The notes under the pieces: model-generated
Told to the model about the DNA's origin: nothing
Seen by the model: only the letters and a program-made list of their open reading frames with translations
Databases searched by the model: none
Translations under genes and position numbers: made by a program
Shown: positions 8,178-15,151 of the stretch, piece after piece
Numbering within the stretch: the stretch's first letter is position 1
Layout: every line of letters begins with the position of its first letter
Assembly (NCBI RefSeq): GCF_009709575.1
Contig: NZ_WIXO01000002.1
Coordinates: forward strand, 62,001 to 126,000
DNA length: 64,000 nt
Source of the DNA: Streptomyces taklimakanensis
GTDB taxonomy: Bacteria > Actinomycetota > Actinomycetes > Streptomycetales > Streptomycetaceae
Reading direction: 5' to 3'

Positions 8178-8357
8178 ATGACCGAGTTCGACGGAAAGGG
8201 CGGTGAGCGCTTCGCCGGGGCCCCGGACCCGGCCGGAGACGCCGACGGCGACGCGGAGTTCGAGGAGTGGACCGCCGTCATGAGGCAGTCCGGCGCCGAC
8301 CTGTACGCGCACCTCTCCTCCGAACTGGAGGCGTACGTCCTGGGCGAGGCCGTGTGA
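8178..8357 (+). CDS. Small acidic protein of unknown function, 59 residues
   Basis: ATG at 8178 with AAGGAG about 10 bases upstream begins a 59-residue, strongly acidic protein. Its first half is rich in Gly, Asp, Ala and Pro (DPAGDADGDAEFEE). Its second half looks amphipathic and helical (SGADLYAHLSSELEAYVLG). It has no cysteine, signal peptide or membrane segment, and I do not recognise the family. The good ribosome site and the tandem operator-like repeat upstream support a real gene. A RiPP precursor is possible because of the leader-like acidic helix, but no RiPP enzyme is adjacent. The next gene, a GNAT acetyltransferase, lies 457 bases downstream. Confidence 0.55.
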   Translation: MTEFDGKGGERFAGAPDPAGDADGDAEFEEWTAVMRQSGADLYAHLSSELEAYVLGEAV

Positions 8358-8814
8358 ACCGACCGGCGCGGAGGCGGACCGCCGCGTCCCGCGTTCCGGT
8401 ACCCGCCGTGCGGTGGTGCCGGGGAGGAGCGTTCGCCGCGAAGTGAACCGTGCCGGCGCGCTCCCCGGCACCACCGAAAAACCAGAATGGCTATTCGGAA
8501 AATTCACGGAGCTGCCCCGATCTTCACCGAGGCGGACTTGGTCGACACATTCGGACAACGCCGGGTCGCCGTATGCCAGTAGCATCTGGAAAAGTCATTG
8601 CGGCCCCGGCGCCGGCACCGGGTCCGAAGGTCCGCGGAATGCGCGACGGCCTCCCGGCCCTGTGGTCCGTCTCTCGACCGTGAGGAGACGCACCCACGCG
8701 GATGGCCGAATTCCGCCACGGTCCCTCCGGCGGACGTGAAGTGGCCGAGTACCCACCTGTGTGCGTCGGTGCGGCGCCCTCGCGCACCGTATTCAGAAAA
8801 GGAGCCCGCGACGC
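8358..8814. other. Intergenic region with a low-GC patch
   Basis: There is no supported gene in these 457 bases. Roughly 8478-8600 is clearly poorer in GC than its neighbours (for example AAAAACCAG and GGAAAATTC stretches), which can mark promoter DNA, a decayed gene or foreign sequence. Short open frames here on both strands lack ribosome sites. The GNAT gene promoter is probably in the right part. Confidence 0.4.
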
Positions 8815-9774
8815 ATGGCTCTACCCCCACCACTCGCCGTGAGGAGCCTGGCCGGCGTACGGCTGGACAGCCTCGTCCGACTCGCCCGTGCCCACGAGAG
8901 GGCGATCACCGGAACGGCCAGATGCACCGACGGGGACATCCTCCTCGAGATCGGGCACCCGGCGTACGACCCGCTCCACAACGGCTGGTGCGTGACCCGG
9001 CCCCAAGGCGACCTCGTGGCCTGGGCCACTTTGACCATGCGGGGCGGTCCCTCGCTGGACTGCACGCTCACCGTGCTGCCCGAAGACGGCGACGGCATCG
9101 CCCGCGAGTTGCTCGCACACGTCCTCGCCCGCGCCGACGAACTCTCCCGGGAGCACGGAGGCTGCCACGAGACCGTCCTCGTCGGCGTACTCAACGGCGA
9201 TCCGGTGGTCCCCGGCGTGCTCCGGGAGGCGGGCTTCCTACGGCAGATCACCTACAACCGGTGCGAGATGGACCTGACCCGCTCGGCGTTGCCCGACACG
9301 CTCCCCGAGGGGGGCCTCCTGCGGCAGGTCGACAGCTCCTCGGACGACGTGCGCGCCCTGCACGACATCCACACCCTCGCCCGGACCGCGGGCGCCAGGG
9401 AACTGGACTACAGGACCTTCCACGCCCGCCTGGACCAGTTCGGCGGCGACGTCGCCGGGCGGTCCGCCGGAGTGTCCCTGCTCCTGGAGATCGCCGGCAG
9501 GCCCGTGGGCCACGTCCTCGCACAGGCGTGGAAGGACAGGGGGCGGATCGTCGACATGGCCGTGGCCCCCGCCTTCCGCGGTCGGGGCGTCGGCCTCGCG
9601 CTCATCGCGGCGGCCGTCGAACGGCTACGGGAGCTCGGCTGCGGTCACGCCCTGGTGGCCCTGGACTCCTCCCGCCTGCGGTACCAGCAGGCCCTGTACG
9701 AGGCGCTCGCCGTGACGGGGGAGTACGCGGTCACCCAGTACGTCAGACGCCCGCACGGCGACGCGCGGGCCTGA
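8815..9774 (+). CDS. GNAT-family N-acetyltransferase
   Basis: A 319-residue protein starting at an ATG with AAGGAG upstream. The C-terminal half is a GNAT domain. Motif A is GRIVDMAVAPAFRGRGVGLALIAAAVERL, where R-G-R-G-V-G forms the acetyl-CoA pyrophosphate loop, followed by a typical LDSSRLRYQQALYEALAV. The N-terminal half (about 150 residues) looks like a second, more degenerate GNAT fold, as in two-domain acetyltransferases such as MshD. The substrate cannot be read from the sequence. It stands alone, ends in a bidirectional terminator and may be a resistance or housekeeping acetyltransferase. Confidence 0.8.
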   Translation: MALPPPLAVRSLAGVRLDSLVRLARAHERAITGTARCTDGDILLEIGHPAYDPLHNGWCVTRPQGDLVAWATLTMRGGPSLDCTLTVLPEDGDGIARELLAHVLARADELSREHGGCHETVLVGVLNGDPVVPGVLREAGFLRQITYNRCEMDLTRSALPDTLPEGGLLRQVDSSSDDVRALHDIHTLARTAGARELDYRTFHARLDQFGGDVAGRSAGVSLLLEIAGRPVGHVLAQAWKDRGRIVDMAVAPAFRGRGVGLALIAAAVERLRELGCGHALVALDSSRLRYQQALYEALAVTGEYAVTQYVRRPHGDARA

Positions 9775-9850
9775 GGGGGCGAGGACACGGCGGTAGGCCT
9801 GTTCACCTCCGAGTCCGTGACCGGGGGTCACCCCGACAAGACCGCCGACC

Positions 9851-9883
9851 GGCCCGGCCACCCCACAGCGGGGCGGCCGGGCC
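9851..9883. terminator. Bidirectional terminator between convergent genes
   Basis: A 14-bp GC-rich inverted repeat (9851-9864 with 9870-9883, 5-base loop, one mismatch) lies between the GNAT gene and the leftward membrane-protein gene, where it can serve both. Confidence 0.75.
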
Positions 9884-9930
9884 GTGTCGGTGCCGTGTCG
9901 GTGCCGTGTCGCCGCGCCGGCCGGCGCGGC

Positions 9931-10938
9931 TCACGCCCAGGGCGCCATGGGGAACCAGATCAGATCGCGGTAGGCCAGTATGCGCACGTCCCAGTACAGG
10001 ACCATGAAGACGCCCGCCGCTATGAACGCCGCGGCGATCACGGCGGAGGCACGGCCCGGGTGCGCCGACATCCAACGGTGCAGCCGCTCGCCCGCCAGCA
10101 GGGAGACCAGGACGAACAGCACTCCCATCACCACCAGGTTGCCCAGCGCCTGCAGCGAGAAGGAGGCCGCGCCGTAGAGGACGTTGCCGCTCTCGGCCGC
10201 GTCGTGGAACAGGCGCCGGAACAGGGGGTAGGGACGGCCGATGAGGAAACCGCCGATGAGGGCGCCCATGACGACCAGGGGGGCGTTCGGGAAGCGCGCG
10301 GACACGCGTGCCAGCGGATCGGGCACCAGCCCCAGCGACGCCAGGCCCAGCCACACCATCACGGCGCCGATGATCCCGAAGACCACCATGGCCTGCACCA
10401 GGACCGGTGGGAAGCCGCCCGCCCCCGGTGACCCAAGCCGGAACTGCGGCATACCGGTGCCCACCAGGGCGACGACCACGCCGTAGACGGCGGACACGGC
10501 CACGGAGCCGGCCGCCAGATACCCCAGCGGCCTGAGCAGCCGTGCCGACCGGTCGCGCCGCGACCGGGTCCGTCCGGCCAGCGGGGCCACCGCGCTGAAC
10601 ACCGCCACGTTGCAGGCGGTGAACGTTCCCGCGACGCCGGTGGCCAGGGCGAACGCGATACCGGCCAGGGAGCCGCTCAGGGACGCGGTCGCGGCGTCCT
10701 GGCCCAACAGCGCACCGGCGACGTTGGCGCCGATGGTCTGGTCGACGAACTCGTGCGACCACACCACCGTCAGCGCGAACCCGAACAGCGCGGCCAGACA
10801 GACGACCAGTCCGCGCCGACGGGGGAAGTGCCCGTTGACGAACAGCGAGCGCGGTCGGTCGGGTCCGGCTTGCGGAACGGGAGGCGAGGCCGAGGGGATG
10901 CGCCGCGCGCTGGAATTCGTGTCCATGACGGAACGCAC
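9931..10938 (-). CDS. Polytopic membrane protein of unknown function
   Basis: About 335 residues with seven or eight hydrophobic segments, for example CLAALFGFALTVVW, LAGIAFALATGVAGTF, VQAMVVFGIIGAVMVW and LVVMGVLFVLVSLLAG. A cytoplasmic N-terminal tail of about 45 residues precedes the first segment. A cysteine sits in GTFTACNVAVFSA within the second hydrophobic block. Position and flanking small residues recall DsbD/CcdA-type cytochrome c biogenesis membrane domains, but the paired cysteines of that family are not seen, so the match is weak. GTG at 10938, with AGAAAGG about 8 bases upstream, is preferred to the ATG at 10926. It is convergent with the GNAT gene. Confidence 0.7.
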   Translation of the reverse strand: MRSVMDTNSSARRIPSASPPVPQAGPDRPRSLFVNGHFPRRRGLVVCLAALFGFALTVVWSHEFVDQTIGANVAGALLGQDAATASLSGSLAGIAFALATGVAGTFTACNVAVFSAVAPLAGRTRSRRDRSARLLRPLGYLAAGSVAVSAVYGVVVALVGTGMPQFRLGSPGAGGFPPVLVQAMVVFGIIGAVMVWLGLASLGLVPDPLARVSARFPNAPLVVMGALIGGFLIGRPYPLFRRLFHDAAESGNVLYGAASFSLQALGNLVVMGVLFVLVSLLAGERLHRWMSAHPGRASAVIAAAFIAAGVFMVLYWDVRILAYRDLIWFPMAPWA

Positions 10939-11091
10939 AGTGAAGCCTTTCTGCCGTTGTCCGGTGGGTGGATCGACCGTAGGAGTGTTCAACCGACGAC
11001 CGGCCCCGCCGGCCGAAGACGGCAATCCGGCGGAAGAGTGCCTGAACACGGTGCCCGGCCCACGCCCGCGCCGGGCACGGCGGACGCCCCC

Positions 11092-12030
11092 TCAGCCATG
11101 ACGTCGAGCGGCCCTCGGCGACGTCGTCCGCTGCCCGTACCGCACCCCGGTCAGCTCCTCCGACAGCTCCCACAGGTCGAGCTGTGCCCGCGCGTCCCGT
11201 GAGACCCGGCTGGACCGCGCGGGCGCCGGCGCGCCCCGTGTCTCCACCAGCCTCCCGGGCGCCAGGTGAGCACCTCCCGGTACGCGGTGGTCGGTGGCGG
11301 CGCGCAGCACCGGTTCGGCCGCCCTGCCCGGCGGCCGAGCCAGGAACCGCAGAGCGGCCCGGCCCACCGGCCGCAGCGGCGCGGGCGCGTCGCCGTGCCA
11401 CAGTGCGGTCGCCGACAGGCCGGGGTGCGCGGCGAGCGAGACCGTCTCCGCGCCCTCGTCGGCGAGCCGCCGCTGCAGTTCGCGGGAGAACATCAGGTTC
11501 GCCAGTTTGGAGCGTCCGTAGGCGGCGACGGATCGCCGTCCGTCCCCCGAGCGGGCCCCCGCGGCGTCGAAGCCGCCCGGGGCGATCCGGTGTGCCAGGC
11601 TCGTGACGGTGACGATCCGCGAGCCGGGCACCTGCCGCATCGCGTCCAGCAGCAGGACGGTCAGCGCGAAGTGCCCCAGGTGGTTGACCCCGAAGTGGGT
11701 TTCGAAGCCGTCCTCGGTGTACGGGCGCGGGGGGAACATCACCCCGGCGTTGTTCACGAGGACGTCGAGCCGTCCGTAACGGTCGCGCACCTCGGCCGCG
11801 GCCCGCCGCACGGATTCCAGCGAGCCCAGGTCGAGCCGTACGACGTCCGCGGGTCCGGCCAGGCCCGCGGCCGCGGCACGGCCCCTGTCCACGTCCCGGC
11901 AGGCGAGGACGGTCCGGGCGCCACGGGCCGCGAGCGCCCGGGCCGTCGCCAGGCCGATCCCGGCCGAACCGCCGGTGACCAGTGCGACCCTGCCCCGCTG
12001 GCAGGGGATGTCCGTCGTGGACCAGGCCAT
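11092..12030 (-). CDS. Short-chain dehydrogenase/reductase, retinol-dehydrogenase-like
   Basis: A 312-residue classical SDR. The cofactor motif TGGSAGIGLATA is near residue 19, LDVLVNNAGVM follows, then catalytic Ser in VTVTSLAHR and the YGRSK catalytic Tyr/Lys pair. The loop GVNHLGHFALTVLLL and the 310-residue length are typical of the NADP-dependent group related to retinol dehydrogenases and protochlorophyllide reductase. The ATG at 12030 has GGAGGGGG upstream. Oxidation or reduction of a hydroxyl/carbonyl is expected, but the substrate is unknown. It is not clearly part of either biosynthetic cluster and faces away from parB. Confidence 0.85.
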   Translation of the reverse strand: MAWSTTDIPCQRGRVALVTGGSAGIGLATARALAARGARTVLACRDVDRGRAAAAGLAGPADVVRLDLGSLESVRRAAAEVRDRYGRLDVLVNNAGVMFPPRPYTEDGFETHFGVNHLGHFALTVLLLDAMRQVPGSRIVTVTSLAHRIAPGGFDAAGARSGDGRRSVAAYGRSKLANLMFSRELQRRLADEGAETVSLAAHPGLSATALWHGDAPAPLRPVGRAALRFLARPPGRAAEPVLRAATDHRVPGGAHLAPGRLVETRGAPAPARSSRVSRDARAQLDLWELSEELTGVRYGQRTTSPRAARRHG

Positions 12031-12359
12031 GTCGACCCCCTCCGGGAAAACGGAACGGACGGCACGTCAGCGCGCGGCGCCGTGTCCGCGGCCGGCGGCG
12101 GGCCTCGACGGCCCGCGCCGGAGGACGGCTGGGGTCTCATCCTCGGCTCCCACGGGCGTGGCGACCAACTCCCAAAGTGCGTACCCCACACCGCCCCGCC
12201 CCGCCTCGCACCGCCCTGCACGCTCGGGCGGCGCCGGCGGCCACGGCGGGCCTTGCCGCCCCCCTTCCGGTGGCGGACGGCCTTCCACCGCGGCCCGGTT
12301 GCCGTGCCTGTGTGGGCATGGCGACCGGGCCGGCCGCACGACGGGGGGGGGACCGTGGG
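12031..12359. other. Intergenic region with the parAB terminator
   Basis: No gene is supported in these 329 bases. They hold the SDR promoter at the left end and a hairpin at 12291-12332 downstream of parB. The open frames are low-complexity shadows. Confidence 0.5.
12291..12332 (-). terminator. Terminator of the parA-parB operon
   Basis: An 18-bp inverted repeat (12291-12308 with 12315-12332, loop TGTGTG), whose two imperfect positions can pair as G-U, lies 28 bases beyond the parB stop. Confidence 0.7.
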
Positions 12360-13436
12360 TCAGGTCGATGCCGTCACGCTCCGGCTCCGCGACTGGAGCA
12401 GGTCGATCAACCGAGCCCGTTCCGCGGGGGACATGTGCTCCTGGATGAGGTGGGCGACCGCGTGTACGTCGTGCCACGGCACCGTGATGCGTTCCTCTGT
12501 GGCCCGGTCCTCGGCCCTCCGCGGTTGTGCGGGTACGGCGGTCGCGTCGCGCTGCGGAAGCCTCCGGCCGTCGGCGGCCTCGGGAGCGTCGGTCCGAGGA
12601 TGCCGGTCGGTCGGGCCCGTCTCCTCGCTTATCACGGCGTGATAATCGCCGGCGGTCGCCGGTTCGGTGGTGGCGGAGGTGTCCACGGTCGGTTCGTGGG
12701 CGGCAGCCCGCCTCTGCTCGGCTCGTTTCCTCGCCTCGGCTGCCCGGGCGTCCGCTGCCGCACGCTGCTCCTCCGGGCTCAGTTTGCCGAGGTTGCGTAC
12801 GTGCTCGACTTGCCTCCTGCCGCCGGCCAGGTCGGCTTGGAGTTCGGGGGAGAGTTTGAGCAGGGACAGCTTGGAGGAGATGTTGGCCTGGGAGATGCCG
12901 AGGCGCTGGGCGGCCTTGGTCTGGCTGCCGTAGAACTTCACCAGTGCCTCGAGTGCGTGGGCTTGCTCGAGGTCGGTCATGTCGTCGCGGTGGAAGTTCG
13001 CCACGAAGGCGGATTCGAGGAGGGACTCGTCCGTGGCGACGCGGGCGTCGTCGACCATCACCTTGATGGTGGTCTTGCCGGCGCGGCGTGAGCCTTCGAG
13101 GCGGCGGTGGCCGTCGACGACGACGTACTTGGCGCCGTCGTCCAGGTCGTCGGCGCGGTCGGGGCGTTCCTTGAGGTAGGCGTCGACTCGAGCCACGGTG
13201 ATGGCGTTGATGACGCCGAGTTCTCTGATGCTCTGGGTGAGGTCGTCGAGGTCGCGAAGGTGGTCGCGCGGGTTGTCGGGGTTGTGGCTGATGACCTCGA
13301 CGGGCAGTTCGGTGGGGTCGGGGACGCCTTCGGTGGGGACACCGGTGGCGGCGCCGATGGCGGCCCTGCGGGCGCTGACGGGGCGGGCCCGGCCGAACGA
13401 GGCGCCGGCGCCGAGCTTTGCTGCCTTGCTGCTCAT
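12360..13436 (-). CDS. parB: ParB-family partition protein
   Basis: A 358-residue DNA-binding partition protein. The N-terminal ParB/Srx region contains PDNPRD, LTQSIRELGVINAITV and KYVVVDGHRRLEGSRRAGK (normally GERR or GHRR, the CTP-binding box). A central helix-turn-helix, KAAQRLGISQANISSKLSLL, is near residue 180 and should read the palindromic site. A long charged linker and a C-terminal region follow. Its ATG overlaps the parA stop (ATGA), so both are translated together. A palindrome identical to the sites upstream of parA lies within its own coding region at 12629-12645. It differs from chromosomal ParB enough to suggest a plasmid system. Confidence 0.9.
   Translation of the reverse strand: MSSKAAKLGAGASFGRARPVSARRAAIGAATGVPTEGVPDPTELPVEVISHNPDNPRDHLRDLDDLTQSIRELGVINAITVARVDAYLKERPDRADDLDDGAKYVVVDGHRRLEGSRRAGKTTIKVMVDDARVATDESLLESAFVANFHRDDMTDLEQAHALEALVKFYGSQTKAAQRLGISQANISSKLSLLKLSPELQADLAGGRRQVEHVRNLGKLSPEEQRAAADARAAEARKRAEQRRAAAHEPTVDTSATTEPATAGDYHAVISEETGPTDRHPRTDAPEAADGRRLPQRDATAVPAQPRRAEDRATEERITVPWHDVHAVAHLIQEHMSPAERARLIDLLQSRSRSVTAST
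12629..12645. promoter_or_regulatory. Candidate ParB-binding palindrome (parS-like) inside parB
   Basis: TTATCACGGCGTGATAA is a perfect 8-1-8 palindrome inside the parB coding region. Two shorter copies lie upstream of parA (14757-14771 and 14816-14828). It is unlike the chromosomal Streptomyces site GTTTCACGTGAAAC, and its location in a parAB operon suggests a partition site. Confidence 0.65.
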
Positions 13437-14695
13437 GAGATCTCCCGTGCGAGGGCGCGCATGGCCACTGCCTGGTCGGACTTGGGTGCGTAGGCGAGCA
13501 GTGGCCGTTTGACGCGTACGGCTTCTTTCTGTTCCTTCAGGTCGCCGATGACGCCGACCACGCGGGGGTCCTTTATGTCCATCCAGGCCTGCAGGGAGGA
13601 GGTGGCGATGAAGCCGCGACGGGCGTCGTAGTGGTTGACGACGATGCCGAGGTAGTCGATCTCGATGGCGAGGTCGTGGCGGAGGTCTTCGATCTGTGTG
13701 GTGAGGAGGGTGTAGGCGTCGGCGGAGCTGTCCTCGGCCTGGACGACGGTGAGGGCTCCGGAGGAGCCGGAGGGTTCGTTGTCGCGGCGGCGTCCGTAGT
13801 AGACAGCGGCGTCCATGCTCAGCCCCAGGCTGGGCGGGCAGTCGACGAGGATGACGTCGAAGAGGGGCTCGATGGGCGCGAGTGCGCGCTCAAGGGCTGC
13901 TTCGCGGGCTCGGACGCCGGCGAGTTTGACGTCGAGGAGGAAGGCATCGTTGCAACTGGGCAGCAGGTGCAGCCGGTCGCCGAAGCGGTCCTCCTCGATG
14001 GGGACGATCAGGTCGCGCAGTTCGCCGACGGGTTCGCCGGCCATGTGCTTGGTGAGGCTGTCACCGTCCATGGGCAGCGGCTTGTGGCCGAGTTGCTGGG
14101 TCAGGTGGCACTGGGGGTCGAAGTCCACGAGCAGGACGCGTAGGCCGAGCCCGGGCAGCTCTCCTATGCCGATCGGGTCGGCGGCGCTCCCGTGGTCCTG
14201 ACCCTCGAGGAGCGCGGCGAAGTGCTTGGAGACGCGCACCGGGTACAGGGTGTTGGGGTCTTCGGCCATCGCCTCGCCGGTTCCGGCGGCGACGGCGGTC
14301 TTGCCGACGCCGCCCTTCTGGTTGCAGACGATGACGCGGCGTGGGTGTTCCGGGCGTTTCACCGCGGGGGCGGGGTTCTTCTGAAGCCACAGCTGTACCG
14401 CTTGGGCGAGGCCCTGGATGAGGGAGACCCTGCGGTCGGCGGCTGTGGTCCTGAAGAGCTCCCACTGCCCCGGGGGGAGCCAGGTGGAGAAGGGATCGGC
14501 GCCGGAGGTGTCGACGGCGGTCGGGGCCGAGGCGAGGTCACACCAGTCGTTGATGCCCTGCTCGACGGCGGTTTGGATCTCGACACCCAGTTGGGCGGTG
14601 CGGACCTTGAGGTCCTGCCGGAGCCACCCGGGGAGCTTGGAGACGACCTTCTCGCGGTCGCCGGTGGAGTCTGGGGAAGCCATGGCGGACACCAT
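13433..14695 (-). CDS. parA: ParA-family partition ATPase
   Basis: About 420 residues. A 125-residue N-terminal extension, probably helical and DNA-binding, precedes the deviant Walker A motif VCNQKGGVGKTAVAAG, the LLVDFDPQCHLTQQLG motif and VILVDCPPSLGLS. This is the layout of large plasmid-type ParA (type Ia), which both segregates the plasmid and represses its own operon. ATG at 14695 or 14683 is likely. An imperfect inverted repeat at 14698-14732 lies directly in front and would be covered by a repressor, and no clear ribosome site is seen. It overlaps parB by four bases. The ATPase moves ParB-parS complexes in the cell. Confidence 0.9.
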   Translation of the reverse strand: MVSAMASPDSTGDREKVVSKLPGWLRQDLKVRTAQLGVEIQTAVEQGINDWCDLASAPTAVDTSGADPFSTWLPPGQWELFRTTAADRRVSLIQGLAQAVQLWLQKNPAPAVKRPEHPRRVIVCNQKGGVGKTAVAAGTGEAMAEDPNTLYPVRVSKHFAALLEGQDHGSAADPIGIGELPGLGLRVLLVDFDPQCHLTQQLGHKPLPMDGDSLTKHMAGEPVGELRDLIVPIEEDRFGDRLHLLPSCNDAFLLDVKLAGVRAREAALERALAPIEPLFDVILVDCPPSLGLSMDAAVYYGRRRDNEPSGSSGALTVVQAEDSSADAYTLLTTQIEDLRHDLAIEIDYLGIVVNHYDARRGFIATSSLQAWMDIKDPRVVGVIGDLKEQKEAVRVKRPLLAYAPKSDQAVAMRALAREIS

Positions 14696-14697
14696 AC

Positions 14698-14732
14698 TAA
14701 CGCCGATGATCAAATCAAGGATCATCGCGTTA
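14698..14732 (-). promoter_or_regulatory. Inverted repeat at the parA start, probable ParA operator
   Basis: Arms TAACGCCGATGATC (14698-14711) and GATCATCGCGTTA (14720-14732) pair with one bulged base around an 8-base AT-rich spacer. The repeat touches the parA start, where an autorepressing type Ia ParA would bind. Confidence 0.55.
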
Positions 14733-14756
14733 CCTAGGTTCACCCAGGGGTGTGGC

Positions 14757-14771
14757 TATCACGGCGTGATA
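14757..14771. promoter_or_regulatory. Candidate ParB-binding palindrome, copy 2
   Basis: TATCACGGCGTGATA is a perfect 7-1-7 palindrome 62 bases upstream of the parA start. It shares its core with the copies in parB and at 14816-14828. Confidence 0.65.
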
Positions 14772-14815
14772 ATTTCGCCGCCCCCCGACTCGGTCGCGCA
14801 GGAGGCGGTCGAATC

Positions 14816-14828
14816 ATCACGCCGTGAT
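14816..14828. promoter_or_regulatory. Candidate ParB-binding palindrome, copy 3
   Basis: ATCACGCCGTGAT is a 6-1-6 palindrome. The half-site on the right extends to CGTGATAA, as in the other two copies. Spacing from copy 2 is 58 bases centre to centre. Confidence 0.6.
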
Positions 14829-15151
14829 AATCCACCTCGGCATCGCGTGGGCGGAGGTGGCGCCGCAGGCGCCACGCACCGGGTCACCGTCAGCCCAGTC
14901 GGACGCCCGACCGGACGGATCGGGAAACGCGCAGCGCGACAGCCGGCGAGCGCGGCGCCACGGCGGCTCGGCCGACCGGCTCGCCACCGTCGCAGGCGAG
15001 CACACCCGCAGGGGTTCGATCCTCGGCGGTGCACGAGCCCCACCTCGCCCCGCCGGCGCCAATGCGCCACAAAGCCGACAGTACGTCTTAAGTACGCCTA
15101 ATGATCGCCGAAAGTCCGCTTCGTGCTAGCGTGAGGCGGAGGAGGTACTGC

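Larger units (their letters stand above)
14696..15151. promoter_or_regulatory. Divergent parA/tap control region
   Basis: These 456 bases between parA and tap contain the inverted repeat in front of parA, two copies of the candidate ParB site, and sequence with strong GC variation. A TAGCGT -10-like hexamer at 15127-15132 lies about 20 bases before the tap start. No gene is supported. Confidence 0.5.

Noticed and set aside
15008..15040. GGTTCGATCC, similar to a tRNA T-loop, possibly an attachment site
   Set aside because: The flanking five bases on both sides do not pair as a T-stem, and no D- or anticodon arm can be drawn upstream.
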